Below, in pieces: positions 25,814 to 37,065 of a stretch of 64,000 nt of DNA (position 1 is the stretch's first letter; every line of letters starts with the position of its first letter). The stretch spans positions 36,506 through 100,505 of the forward strand of contig NZ_JAAHGO010000030.1 in assembly GCF_010672455.1 (NCBI RefSeq). Reading direction: 5' to 3'. The notes beneath the pieces were generated by a model that made no database searches, was not told where the DNA came from, and worked only from the letters and a program-made list of their open reading frames with translations. The position numbers were made by a program, and so were the translations under genes. Origin of the DNA: Okeania sp. SIO2C9. Its GTDB lineage: Bacteria > Cyanobacteriota > Cyanobacteriia > Cyanobacteriales > Microcoleaceae.

Positions 25814-28800
25814 CTACCAAGGACTACCCACCATGGTAAACCCTGCCCAATAATAAGGATGAGATAATTTTCGATTCCTCATTTCCCCAAGTACCAATGG
25901 TAACTCTACTGACCCACGCTCTCCAACCCTCGCGATCTGATTTTCCCTAATCACCACATCCCCACGCAACATTGCTAACTGCGCCTGTCTTACTGCCTCT
26001 GCCTTAATCTTGGTCTGATTCAAATGACTATAAAACTCAGTCATTAATGCCAAGGTAGCTCGGTCGTTGACATACCAAATACTAGCTAAAGCTGACTTTA
26101 CTCCTGCTGCTATTGCTAACCCCGCAAATCCTAATTCGGCATTTTTATCCCCAAAGGCGGTGCGACAAGCTGATAATACTAACAATTCTACAGAACTCTC
26201 ATTCCAACCCAACTCCCTAATTTGGTCTAATTTTATTTGTTCTTCACCCCACAACTGAATGTAAGAATTACTAATTTTTCCCGGTCTAAAATCAGCATGA
26301 GTAGCTAAATGAATAATAGGATAAGGATAACTTTCTCTTTGAGTAATTAAATTATTCAGAGTAAAATCTTCATTGAGGAACATATTACCCTGCCACAGTT
26401 TTTGGGAAACAACTTCTAGCTCAATAGGTACCCCTGGTAAGGAGTTGTGAGCAATAAACTCACTTGCTCCCATTGCTAATACCCTAGTATCTTGAAGCGG
26501 TCGGTAGTTGGTATCCATTAAACTGACACTGGGAATTAAACTCAGGCTATATTTTTCGATCAGAAATTGTTCGCCATCGTGTAATGCTGCTACGGCTAAA
26601 GTGCGCAAACCTTCATCCATACTGAATAGTAAGGTATCAATATTGGCTGCTTCTAGTTCCGATGCTATGGGTGCTATGAGCCAATTGTATAATTTTTGTG
26701 CTGGTGATAGATAACTATCATTATCTTGGTTGGCCGGAGTTGTAACTTTTATTCGTAATTCTAGGGCAACTTTCATGATTTGTTCGCGGTTGACTTCGGG
26801 AATGGTTTTGATGATTGGTTGACCTTCTTTGGTATATAAGATTATTTGTAATTGTTCTGGATAGACATTAATATAAACAATGGCAGATTCTTTTCCGGTT
26901 TGATTTGCCATGTCGCTTAAGATTTCTCGGACGCTTTGTGTAGAAATTAATTTTTCCTCAAGATTTGCTCCCAGGAAATCTGAATATTCCTGGAGACTGT
27001 TTCGTTCTAACATTGTTACTACTTGGTCTGAAGCTGTGGCTGTTATTAGAGATTTGGTATTAACAGGATTAATTGTTTTTAAGATTTGTTGGGTGTCAGT
27101 TGTATGGTTGATAGATGTTTCTGTTTGTTCTTGAGCAGTGCCTGCATTGGTTGTTTGGTTATAGTTAGTGGGAGAGGTCAGGGTGAAAAAACTGCTATTG
27201 TTTGATATTTGCTGTAATATTGACTGGGATTGATTATTATCTGTCTGGGTAGCAGTGGTGTCAGTTGAGGTGGTTACTGGAATCTCTGTTGAATCATTGA
27301 GATTTTCTACTTGGATGGGGTTAGTTTCTACTGGAAGAATCTGGTTGTCAGTGGTATCTTCTGGTATAACAGTGTCGGCACTATCAATATTAGTAATTGT
27401 TTCTATTTCTTCTGGGGCGATCGCTATTGGTTCTGGGGTATTGGTATTATCTGGAGTATTATTAATCGTTGCATTCCCGCCTTCAGAAATAGCTGTTTGC
27501 TCTTCTACGGAAATATTACCACCTGGTTGAATATTGATATTAGCGTCTCCTTGATTGGCCTGTGCATTTTGATTCTCGACGCTGATATCCCCACCTGGTT
27601 GAATATTGATATTAGCGTCTCCTTGATTGGCCTGTGCATTTTGATTCTCGACATTGATATCCCCACCTGCCTGAATATCAATATTAGCATCTCCTAGATT
27701 GGCGATCGCCTCTTGATTACCTACAGAAACATCTCCTCCAGCATCAATATCAATATTAGCATCTCCATCTCCAGAGAATACAGTTTGGTCTTCGCTGCTG
27801 ATATCTCCTGTTGCATCTAGATCGATACCACCTGCTTCCCCCTCTGAAGCAATAGATTCTAAGTCCAAAGTAGTAATAGAGCCATCAGTTGCTTCTAGTT
27901 GAATAATACCTGAACTGACCGTACCTAAAGAACTTAAGTTTCCTGTAGTTATTTGACTGCCATTAATAGTAACTTCACCACTGGGGCCGTCCGGTGCTTG
28001 AGTCGTCACATTCCCTGTATTCACCGTTGCTATCTGACTTTTAATCCTCAAATCCCCACTTTCAGTGGCACCAAAGGATGATACATTTTCCAGATTCACA
28101 CTTTCTGGGGCATCAATCTCAATACTTCCTCCTCTGCCTTCCTCTGAAAAAGAAGTAATGTCTCCCCTTGAGATAATCTCTCCTATTTCACTCACCAATG
28201 TAATGTCACCTCCCTGTTGCATCCCTTCCGAACGAATTCCACTAATACTTACATTACCCAGAGATGTAAGAGTAACATCCCCACCGATACCCTCCGTAGA
28301 AAAAGTGTTTAATTCCCCTTGAACATCTATGCTATTTGCACTCCGACTGTCAATAGTAATATCACCCCCACGCATCCTTCCCTGGGATAGAATATTTTCT
28401 AGATTAACCGAACTTTCGGCTTGAATATTCACATTTCCAGCCGTACCTTGTTCTGAAAATGTTTCTATTGCTTGGTTTGAATTGACCCCGCCATTTTCAC
28501 TAATAATTTCAACGTTTCCGCCTGTGGTTGGTTTGGTTTCGTTGAGAGCGCTAGCTTCTAGTTTGCCTACAGTAATATTTTCTCTGGCGTTGAGCTTAAT
28601 GTCTCCAGTGCCGTCAGGGGAACGAGAGTTTATTACTCCAGCAGTGGTGTCTATTGTGCCGTTGTTGCTAGTAATACTGATATTTCCTGCTACTCCTTGG
28701 GTGGCTTCTTCTTGGGGTATAGGTATAAGGGTAAAATTGTTAAATACCGGTCTTTCTTCTCTGACAAAGCCTGATGCCAGGTCTATTTGACCTACTTCTA

Positions 28801-31800
28801 TTGCGTCATCCGCAACAATATCTATTCTACCTGTATCGCCTTCATCTGCACCGGAATATATTCTAGCTGCTGTAGTGTTAATATTGCCACCCGCTTCTAA
28901 AATAATGTCTCCTCCTTTGCCTGGGTTTTCTGTATCGGATGTAGTTGCAGGTTCGGAGGCAGAGATAATATTACTATTTTCGGCGATGTTGATGTCACCT
29001 CCTGCTTTTAAAAGAATTTGACCGCCGTCTGCATCGGCAAAGGAGTAAATGTCACTGGTCGTGATGTTTCCTGCGGATGCTTCTAGGGTTACGTTGCCTC
29101 CAGTTCCCTCTCCAGAATAGTTTGCCAAAAATCCATTGCTGGTGTCTATGTTTCCTGTTTCTGTAACGATGGTAATTTGACCGCCTTGTTGTTCTCCGTG
29201 GGAACTGATAGTATTAGTAGTTACATCTGTTTTCGCACTCAGAGTTACATCTCCAGCGTTACCATTTTCTGAAAATGATTGGATGGGTTGAGTAGCATTG
29301 ATTTCCCCCTGTTCACTGGTAATGGTAATGTCACCTCCGTCAGCAGCTTCTTTTGATTCTGAAGCAGAAGATTGGATAATACCTGTGGTGATATTTTCTT
29401 GACCAATGATTTCTATTGCGCCTGCGTTTCCTGCATCGGTACTTTTAGCTGAGATGGTACTATTTTCGGCTGAAAGTTCCCCCGTATTAATAGTAATTTT
29501 TCCTCCGTCTCCAACACCTGTGGTTTCTGTGATAATTTGACCTTCGAGTTGAAAGCTTTCACTGGGGTTGATGTTGATGCTGCCTCCGTCTCCACTATCA
29601 GAAGTAGCTGCGGATATAGTAGTGTTTTCCGTTATGGTGAGGTTTTCTGTTTCGATGTTGATGATACCTGCGTTTCCCCTACCTTCTGTTTCAACTGTTA
29701 TTCTGCCTTCCCCTGAAATATTTATGTTTTCTGGAGCAAATATATTGATGTTGCCTCCGTCCCCACTGGAAGTAGTGCGGGCAGAGATCAAGCCGTTTTC
29801 TGTAAAAGTAATATTGAGGTCGGGGTCAAAGCGAGGGGAACGATTTTCTCTACTCCCCTGCTCCCCTCTCTTATAAGGGTTGAGAGTAAGAGTACCTGCG
29901 GGAGTTTCTCCTGCTGTTTCGGCGAATATTCCGAGTTGACCTGAGATTAGTAAATCTGTAGCATTAATAGTAATGTTGCCTCCCGCTTCGGTATTAGTTG
30001 CTCCTTCTCTTGCTGTGGCACTAATTTGCGCATCTTCTCCTATGCTGAGTTTTCTAGTGTTGATTTCTATATCTCCAGCTTTTCCTTGATTATTGGTTTC
30101 TGTAGTTAAACTTGTTCCTGTTTCTAGGGTGAATTCTTCGGTATCGATCTCGATCGCTCCAGCATTTCCTTTGTCTGTGGTAGAAGCTGATATAACTACT
30201 CCATCTGAGAGGGTGAGGTTTTGGGTCTCAATGTTGATGGTGCCAGCGTTTCCTTTGTCTGAGGTTTCTACAGCAATGAATCCTTGTCCAGCGATATCTA
30301 TGCTTTCTGGGGCACTGAGACTAATATTACCTCCATTGCCTGTGGAGGAGGTAGAAGCGGAAATGAAACCGTCGTTGCTGAAATTGATGTTGAGGTCTGG
30401 GTTGTCTCTGTAGGGACTGAGGGTGAGGGTGCCAGCGTTTGCTGATGCTTCTGTTTCGGCGAATATTCCTAGTTTTCCTGTGATATTGAGTTCGTTGGTG
30501 TTGATGGTAATATTGCCTCCGTCTCCGGTGTTGGTTGCACCTAATACTGCTGTGGCACTAATTTGGGCATCTTGACCGATATCTACAGTGTTTGCTTGGA
30601 TGAAGATGTCTCCCGGTGTGCCTGCTGCATAAGTTTCTGTGATTAAGCTAGTGCCTTGCTCTAGGTTGAGCTTGTTTGCTTGGATGTCGATACTGCCTGC
30701 GTTGCCAGTACCTTCTGTATTTGCTCGGAGTTGGCTGTTGTTTGTGAGTTGGATATCTTGGGGGGTTTCTAGGGTAATGTTGCCAGAATCTCCTTGGGAG
30801 TTGGTGATACTGAGAATATCAGTGTTGTCGAGGGTGATATTTTTTTGGCTATTGATGTAGACGTTTCCGGCAGCTTGGTCTCCTTTGGTGTCACTTTCGA
30901 TAGTGACGTTGTTGAGGTTGAGGTTGCCTGAGCTGAAGATGTTGACGTTTCCTGATTGACCTTCTGTGCTGCCTACATCTACTTCTATTAGTTCGCCAGG
31001 TAATTGTATAGTTACTTGTTTACTGGTAATGATGGATAAATCATTCAGTAGAAGGTTTCCTCTTGATTTATTTTCTATTGTTACCTGTCCTGATTCGGAG
31101 TTGCTAGATAGTGTGAGTATTTCTGCATTGCTGAGGTTGTTGGTGGTAATGTTAATGTCTCCACCTTTTCCGGAGTCGTTTGTTCCGACTGAGAATGTGT
31201 TTATTTGCAGTTGTTCTATGTCTGAGAACTCTGGAATGTTAAGCTTTACTGTGTCTGCTATTAGAGAAATGTTGCCTCCATTCCCTGATTTGCCTTGATT
31301 TGAATAAGAATAGGAATCAAGTAATTCGGTTATTATAGTACCTCCAGCAGTCATAGTAATATCTCCTCCATTCCCTGAATTACTATCAGAACCAGAGGCA
31401 GTTGAATTAGAAGAAATGGTTTCTGTTGTTATGTCACTATTGCCATCAATCGTAATACTTCCTCCATCTCCTGAGTTGACAGTTCCACTTCCAGAGGCAG
31501 TTGAATTAGAAGATAGGTTGCCTGTTGTTATTTCACCATTGCCCTCTATAATAATACTTCCGCTATCTTGTGAATTCCCAGTTCCATAGACAGAAGAACC
31601 AGAATAAATATTTGTTGTTGTAATATCACCGCTAACCAGTGAACTTATAGTAACACTTCCACCATTACCTGAGTTACCATTTCCATAAACAGCAGAATCA
31701 GCATATATATTTTCTGTTGTAATATCACCGCTTACTGTTGAATTAAGGGTGATATTGCCTCCATCTCCAGACTTGCCTTCAGTGTTACGACCAGGAAAAC

Positions 31801-34800
31801 TATAAGAAGACGAATCAATCTCCAATGTTGCGATATCATTCTGTGAATTCAGGATGATACTACCCCCATCTCCAGAACTTTCAATACTAGAAGAAGACGA
31901 ATCAATCTCCGATGTTGTGATGTCACTCTGTGAGTCCAGGATGATGCTACCTCCATCTCCAGAATTGCCTTCAATGCTAAGATTGCCAGAAGAGCTGAAA
32001 GCTTCAAGTCTACTATTAGAGGAGGAGTTGATATTTGCTGTTGTGATACTACCCTGTGCAGTAAGATTTATATCTCCTCCATTTCCTGAGTTGAGTTTTA
32101 TACTGCCATTATCAACAGAAGAATTTTTTATGCTGGCACCAGAAGAAGAATTGATATTGCCTGTTGTGATCCTACCCTCTGTAGTAAGATTTATATCTCC
32201 TCCATTTCCTGAGTTGAGTTCTATGTTGGCAGAATCAGAATCGAGATTTTCAATACCACTCTCAGAAGAAGAATTTATATCTGCTGTTGTAATATCACCT
32301 TGTGCAGTGAGACTTATCTTACCTCCATCTCCCGTTCCAGATCCGGCAAAAATTAAACCTCCTGTAGTATCAATTGAACCTTCTGTACTTTCTATACTGA
32401 TACTACCAGCATTACCGCTACCCCTGATTTCAGAAATTCCATCCTCATCAACAAAAAATTCACCAGAATTAGTAATAATTTCTGCCGTAGTAATATCCCC
32501 TACCGCATTTATTTCTATATTACCTCCATCCCGATCAATAGATGAAGCATCTAACGAACCAGTAAGAATATCTCCAGAAATAGCATTAAGGTTGATAGCA
32601 CCTCCATGTCCTTGACCAGAAGCAGAGTCGATCACTCCACCCTCATCCACATCTATAGTTGCCACCAATTCCCCACCAGAATCAAATGACAACGCCGAAG
32701 TATCAATATTCCCCAAAACAAGACCGGCACCTGCAATAGTTAAATTCCGCCCATTGGTCTTAATAGTATCCGCATCATTGGTAAGAGTATTAGGGTCGCT
32801 GCCAACATCTGCCTCATTATCCAACATGGTAACAGCACCAATTCCATCCCCATCCACATCTGCACGAAATTCTATCTCTCCTTCCCCAGGCAGAAATTCC
32901 AGTGCATCATCTGCTATATATTCAACTGTAATATCATTTGTCGCCTCCAACTTAACATCCGCATCCCCAGAAGTTTCATCAAATTCATCATTTATCGTAA
33001 TATTCGTTCCAGACAAAGAAACACTTTCCCCACCACCTTTAATTCCGCTACCCGTAGCAACAATATCTCCCGTAGCTTCAATATTTATCGAACCACCTGT
33101 CCCACTATCAACTTCTGTATTCTCTCTAGATGCCACCTCAGAATTATTCTCTGTAGCATCTTGCTCCAAAGTAGGAGCATCTTGCTCCGAAATAGAAATA
33201 CTTTCTGTTAAAGTCACATTTCCTGCACTCTGAATTTCTATATCTCCCCCAGCAGTAACAATACCATCCACATCCTCACTCACATCACCAATATTCACAT
33301 CTCCCAACACATCAAAAAATGCTCCACCACTGCCAGAAACCGCTTCTAAATTTTCCACATTCAACTGCAAAGGTGCATCAGTTAAACCTATTCCTCCACT
33401 GCCCAAAGTTTCAAATAAAACACTACCCGCATTAATAATTGAATTCTCAGAAACTCTGGCAATATTTCCACCATTAGCATTAACTAAAACTTGCCCTGTT
33501 GTTGTTAAATTTGCCAGATTTATATCCCCTACTTCTCCTAAACTTCCTAACTGAATATTAATGGTGCCACTACCAGCATTTAATGTTGTTCCATCCCGTT
33601 GATTTATTGATGCTGCTCCGTCGCTCCGGTTAGCAATATTCATTTCATCATTATTACCAAGTAAATCAATATTTCCATTACCAATTGATGTGTCAATATC
33701 AGCATTTATATTAATACTTCTACCTGCTTTTAATTCTACAGATTCCGTAGTTTCTATCTTTTCATTAATCGTTATATCGTTGTCTGCAAATAAAATTATA
33801 TCTCCTGATAACCCCTCAATATTTTCGGCTGAAATTGTCACATCAGAATTTTCATCTTGAGCAAAGGGGTCTATTGGTGTTTCTGTTTCTATTGTTTCTG
33901 AGTTCTCAGCAATTGCTGTAGAAGTAACTTCTGTCTCTGAATTTGTATTTTCTGCTATTTCTGAATTCTCAAGATTTTCTGTAGTTTCTGAATTTTCAGA
34001 ATTTTCACCAGATGCCACTTCATTATTATCCACTGTCTCTGAATTTGTATTTTCTGCTATTTCTGAATTCTCAAGATTTTCTGTAGTTTCTGAATTTTCA
34101 GAATTTTCACCAGATGCCACTTCCGAATTATTATCTACTGTTTCTGTTTCTGAATTTTCTGTGATTTCGGAATTTTCACCAGATGCCACTTCCGAATTAT
34201 TATCTTCTGAACTTTCAGTATTTTCTAACTCTCCCACTGTGAGATTTTCTGGGTCTAATAATATTGTTCCTGGGGTGCCAAATACTGCACTAACATTGAC
34301 ATTTCCATCAAATATTAATTGTTGTTTTCCAGATACTTCAACAAACCCTCCATCACCAGAAAATTCTCCTCCTCTGGCACTAATATTCCCGGCAAAATTA
34401 GTTATTCCATCCGACCAAATTATTACTTGACCGCCGTCACCATTTGTGGTAGAGTCAGCAGAAATAAATGAGTTATTGTTAACAAATGTTTGCTGAGAAT
34501 TGGGTACTATTCCATTACCTTGAAAGTCGCCTCCAATTAATACTCTTCCCCCGACCTTTAGACCATCGGCGTTAATATTAGCATCAATAATTGCTACGCG
34601 ATCGCCTAAAATATTAACTTGTCCACCGATATTATATCCCCCCTGACCCCCCTTTAAAAAGGGGGAAGTTGTTGAGACATCTATGTTTCCCGAAGCGATC
34701 GCATCTCCCGCAGTATCAGAAATTATTGTATTTGAATCTATCAACACCACATCACCATTTCCATTCACAGTCATAGATGTGGCCTGAGTTATTTCTCCAC

Positions 34801-35581
34801 CTGTTAAAAGTGCGGGTAAGGATAAGGGGGTTATACCAGGAAGCTCTTCACCATTCGCTGTTGTTGCACCTACTTCCAAACTTAATAAATGTCCTGGTTG
34901 GGATATTTTCAGGGTACTACCTCCTTCTACTGCTGCGATAGTAACGTTGCCGCCTGCTGTAGAGAGTTGCCCCGTGTTGATCACCGTGCCACCCAACAAA
35001 GTGAGATTTTCCCCTGGGTTTAAACTGAGGTTCCCTTCGTTAACTATAGCGCCTGGGTTTGAGACATTAAATTTATAGCCACTGGGGTTTCCTACTAGGT
35101 TAGCATAATCATTTGTTCCCATGGCTTGAAACCAGAAATTATTACCATTAAAACCTATACCTGTAGCAGTAGTCACGCTGAATGAGGCGGGGACATTAAG
35201 GCTAGCGTTGAGGCCAAACATTATGCCTGCGGGGTTAATCAGGAAGAGGTTAGAGTTACCACCGATGACTTGGATCAGACCATTGATAATTGAGGCGTTA
35301 CCTCCTGTAATTCTGCCGAGAATATTGCGAGTATCTGGAGTAGTGAGAAAGTTAGCTGTTTGACCGGAGTTAAGGTTGAATTGGTCAAAACTGTGGAAAA
35401 GGTTAGTCCCATTGTGAGTACCACCTTGAATATTAAATTGATTGCCGTTTTGATTGACGGTTGTACCTGTGCCGTCGTTTGAGGGGGTTATCGGTTGAGA
35501 TTTGGCGGGAGTTGTAGCCAATATCCCTAAAATTACAGTCAGAGCTGTTATACTGTAAGATTCTAATCTATTAGCTTTCAT
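25814..35581 (-). CDS. Giant TPS exoprotein with C-terminal CHAT protease domain
   Basis: 3255 residues. A signal peptide (residues 1 to about 29, ending PAKS) precedes a two-partner-secretion/haemagglutinin N-terminal domain (NLFHSFDQFNLNSGQ, then GRITGGNASIINGLIQV and NLFLINPAGIMFG). A low-complexity Glu/Ser/Asn block (about 455-590, recurring NSEVASGENSE) is followed by some 2000 residues of short GG.I.I.....-type repeats expected to form a right-handed beta-helix. The last roughly 300 residues form a CHAT (caspase-like) domain with HLATHAD (H3095) and LLVLSACRTAFGD (C3139), both catalytic positions intact. The expected path is Sec export and passage through a TpsB outer-membrane pore. No TpsB gene lies in the window. 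The protease would then act at the cell surface or after release. In-frame palindromic repeats are inserted (SPFLKGGQGG near residue 308; RGEQGSRENRSPRFDP near 1910). Confidence 0.92.
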   Translation of the reverse strand: MKANRLESYSITALTVILGILATTPAKSQPITPSNDGTGTTVNQNGNQFNIQGGTHNGTNLFHSFDQFNLNSGQTANFLTTPDTRNILGRITGGNASIINGLIQVIGGNSNLFLINPAGIMFGLNASLNVPASFSVTTATGIGFNGNNFWFQAMGTNDYANLVGNPSGYKFNVSNPGAIVNEGNLSLNPGENLTLLGGTVINTGQLSTAGGNVTIAAVEGGSTLKISQPGHLLSLEVGATTANGEELPGITPLSLPALLTGGEITQATSMTVNGNGDVVLIDSNTIISDTAGDAIASGNIDVSTTSPFLKGGQGGYNIGGQVNILGDRVAIIDANINADGLKVGGRVLIGGDFQGNGIVPNSQQTFVNNNSFISADSTTNGDGGQVIIWSDGITNFAGNISARGGEFSGDGGFVEVSGKQQLIFDGNVNVSAVFGTPGTILLDPENLTVGELENTESSEDNNSEVASGENSEITENSETETVDNNSEVASGENSENSETTENLENSEIAENTNSETVDNNEVASGENSENSETTENLENSEIAENTNSETEVTSTAIAENSETIETETPIDPFAQDENSDVTISAENIEGLSGDIILFADNDITINEKIETTESVELKAGRSININADIDTSIGNGNIDLLGNNDEMNIANRSDGAASINQRDGTTLNAGSGTINIQLGSLGEVGDINLANLTTTGQVLVNANGGNIARVSENSIINAGSVLFETLGSGGIGLTDAPLQLNVENLEAVSGSGGAFFDVLGDVNIGDVSEDVDGIVTAGGDIEIQSAGNVTLTESISISEQDAPTLEQDATENNSEVASRENTEVDSGTGGSINIEATGDIVATGSGIKGGGESVSLSGTNITINDEFDETSGDADVKLEATNDITVEYIADDALEFLPGEGEIEFRADVDGDGIGAVTMLDNEADVGSDPNTLTNDADTIKTNGRNLTIAGAGLVLGNIDTSALSFDSGGELVATIDVDEGGVIDSASGQGHGGAINLNAISGDILTGSLDASSIDRDGGNIEINAVGDITTAEIITNSGEFFVDEDGISEIRGSGNAGSISIESTEGSIDTTGGLIFAGSGTGDGGKISLTAQGDITTADINSSSESGIENLDSDSANIELNSGNGGDINLTTEGRITTGNINSSSGASIKNSSVDNGSIKLNSGNGGDINLTAQGSITTANINSSSNSRLEAFSSSGNLSIEGNSGDGGSIILDSQSDITTSEIDSSSSSIESSGDGGSIILNSQNDIATLEIDSSSYSFPGRNTEGKSGDGGNITLNSTVSGDITTENIYADSAVYGNGNSGNGGSVTISSLVSGDITTTNIYSGSSVYGTGNSQDSGSIIIEGNGEITTGNLSSNSTASGSGTVNSGDGGSITIDGNSDITTETISSNSTASGSDSNSGNGGDITMTAGGTIITELLDSYSYSNQGKSGNGGNISLIADTVKLNIPEFSDIEQLQINTFSVGTNDSGKGGDINITTNNLSNAEILTLSSNSESGQVTIENKSRGNLLLNDLSIITSKQVTIQLPGELIEVDVGSTEGQSGNVNIFSSGNLNLNNVTIESDTKGDQAAGNVYINSQKNITLDNTDILSITNSQGDSGNITLETPQDIQLTNNSQLRANTEGTGNAGSIDIQANKLNLEQGTSLITETYAAGTPGDIFIQANTVDIGQDAQISATAVLGATNTGDGGNITINTNELNITGKLGIFAETEASANAGTLTLSPYRDNPDLNINFSNDGFISASTSSTGNGGNISLSAPESIDIAGQGFIAVETSDKGNAGTINIETQNLTLSDGVVISASTTDKGNAGAIEIDTEEFTLETGTSLTTETNNQGKAGDIEINTRKLSIGEDAQISATAREGATNTEAGGNITINATDLLISGQLGIFAETAGETPAGTLTLNPYKRGEQGSRENRSPRFDPDLNITFTENGLISARTTSSGDGGNINIFAPENINISGEGRITVETEGRGNAGIINIETENLTITENTTISAATSDSGDGGSININPSESFQLEGQIITETTGVGDGGKITINTGELSAENSTISAKSTDAGNAGAIEIIGQENITTGIIQSSASESKEAADGGDITITSEQGEINATQPIQSFSENGNAGDVTLSAKTDVTTNTISSHGEQQGGQITIVTETGNIDTSNGFLANYSGEGTGGNVTLEASAGNITTSDIYSFADADGGQILLKAGGDINIAENSNIISASEPATTSDTENPGKGGDIILEAGGNINTTAARIYSGADEGDTGRIDIVADDAIEVGQIDLASGFVREERPVFNNFTLIPIPQEEATQGVAGNISITSNNGTIDTTAGVINSRSPDGTGDIKLNARENITVGKLEASALNETKPTTGGNVEIISENGGVNSNQAIETFSEQGTAGNVNIQAESSVNLENILSQGRMRGGDITIDSRSANSIDVQGELNTFSTEGIGGDVTLTSLGNVSISGIRSEGMQQGGDITLVSEIGEIISRGDITSFSEEGRGGSIEIDAPESVNLENVSSFGATESGDLRIKSQIATVNTGNVTTQAPDGPSGEVTINGSQITTGNLSSLGTVSSGIIQLEATDGSITTLDLESIASEGEAGGIDLDATGDISSEDQTVFSGDGDANIDIDAGGDVSVGNQEAIANLGDANIDIQAGGDINVENQNAQANQGDANINIQPGGDISVENQNAQANQGDANINIQPGGNISVEEQTAISEGGNATINNTPDNTNTPEPIAIAPEEIETITNIDSADTVIPEDTTDNQILPVETNPIQVENLNDSTEIPVTTSTDTTATQTDNNQSQSILQQISNNSSFFTLTSPTNYNQTTNAGTAQEQTETSINHTTDTQQILKTINPVNTKSLITATASDQVVTMLERNSLQEYSDFLGANLEEKLISTQSVREILSDMANQTGKESAIVYINVYPEQLQIILYTKEGQPIIKTIPEVNREQIMKVALELRIKVTTPANQDNDSYLSPAQKLYNWLIAPIASELEAANIDTLLFSMDEGLRTLAVAALHDGEQFLIEKYSLSLIPSVSLMDTNYRPLQDTRVLAMGASEFIAHNSLPGVPIELEVVSQKLWQGNMFLNEDFTLNNLITQRESYPYPIIHLATHADFRPGKISNSYIQLWGEEQIKLDQIRELGWNESSVELLVLSACRTAFGDKNAELGFAGLAIAAGVKSALASIWYVNDRATLALMTEFYSHLNQTKIKAEAVRQAQLAMLRGDVVIRENQIARVGERGSVELPLVLGEMRNRKLSHPYYWAGFTMVGSPW

Positions 35582-37065
35582 AAAAAACTTCTGCAGTTAT
35601 AATATTTATTTTAAGTAAACAGAGAAATTAGGCAACGACAATATTTTTAGTCAAAATATCATCGTATTTTTCTTCTAGAGATTGTAGCAACGATCCTCCT
35701 GTTCATGCCACTAAACTGAACAGCCTAATCTTTCTATTGCGATATAACATTAGACATATCCAAAAATCAAAAATAAAATCAATTCTTATCCATAGCTCCG
35801 GAAGGTAGGAAGGCTTAAGAGCTGATATCATGTCCGGTAGCATCGGTCTTGTATAGTAAATAGGCAACAGCTCCGGAAGGCAACAGCTCCGGAAGGCAAG
35901 AAAAAAACTTAAATTTCCTGCAAATATCCACGCCAACTTTTACACAAACGATTGCCTTCGGACATGATATGATTTGTAAACTTAGCTAAAACCCTGATAT
36001 AATCGGTTGTGCAGAGCGTAAAGTGTGGGATAAGTAAGTAGGGCTGGTCAATAATCATCTAAAACCACTGTCAAGAGTGAGTTTTTTGGATTTTTGTCGG
36101 GAAAAAAGTGCAAATTTTTCAGCCTTTAATATCAAATCCGTTTAATTGGACATCAAAAAAAATCTCGAATCGTCATCACTAATAAATGTTTGTGATTCTT
36201 TCTCCTCCTGAGGAGTTAGGACTGTCTCATGGTTGAGTTAACCAATCTATAACTGTTTAACCGGATTTGAGATCAGACCATAAAAGCTATGATCAGTGGC
36301 AGACTTGCACAAAAAGATACAGGTACAGTTATTCCTTCTACTTCCCACCCTCCCCACACTTCCCACACTTCCTTGACGCACTACCATATAATCTTACTCT
36401 CAGGGATTTAGGTGTTATGGGGCTATAACTGCCAAAACCCTTGTATTGCAAAGAATTTAGCCTCTTAAATTTACTTTATAAATCAGCTCTTAGAGCAAGA
36501 AAAAAACTTAAATTTCCTGTAGATATTCACCCTAACTTTTACACAAACGATATCAACGGACATGATATTACAGAGCTTTTGAGATTGGTGAACCACAAAT
36601 TCAAAACAATAATATTTGTAGGGAGGTTCCATGGAACGTCTCTACTGTAGTCTATTCAAATGAAAACTGCTGTAAATAGATATCAAATCGGTTCTATATA
36701 GTATCTTTGCGTAAATCCTGATTATTTAATTATTTAGATAGCTCTTTCAACAATTAATAATTAATAATTACCTCTCCTTGAAAACAAGAGGATTGACTCA
36801 AAGGAAAAAAAAATTCTCTCTTGGTCGATTGGGTATGGCGAGGTTTCCTCGCCATCCCATCCTAAGGTCATGCTCCGCAAACGACCGCTGTTTCTCCACG
36901 GCGACTGAGAGACTTTAAACCTTAATTATTAGGTAAAGTGGATGCGTTCATAGATGTAGAATTAAAAATTCTCAAACATTTGCCCAGGGATGCACAACCA
37001 ATAGTATCGTTCATCGATAAATGCAAGATTTTTCCTTCTTCCTTCTTCCTTTTGCCATTATATTG
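35582..37065. repeat. Gene-free spacer packed with miniature elements
   Basis: Contents: an ATATCATGTCCGGTAGCATCGG element (35826-35971) with GCTCCGGAAGG inserts; an element with ends ATCAAATCCGTTTAATTGG and TTTAACCGGATTTGAGATC (about 36130-36275); a partial second copy of the first element's right half (about 36495-36568) into whose terminal TA a family-1 MITE has jumped; and a composite repeat copy (about 36745-36935). No believable coding region is present. The short open frames here are repeat-derived. Confidence 0.65.
36571..36672. mobile_element. Family-1 MITE, diverged copy
   Basis: Starts CAGAGCTTTTGAGATTGGTG and ends AAAACTGCTG, flanked by TA (36569-36570, 36673-36674). The core palindrome is degenerate (GTAGGGAGGTTCCATGG and on). 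It sits exactly at the end of an older ATATCATG-type element. Confidence 0.75.

Noticed and set aside
26067..34430. Many plus-strand open frames inside the large exoprotein gene
   Set aside because: All are antisense to a continuous 3255-codon frame with a signal peptide, TPS and CHAT domains. They are Ser/Pro/Ile-rich shadows.
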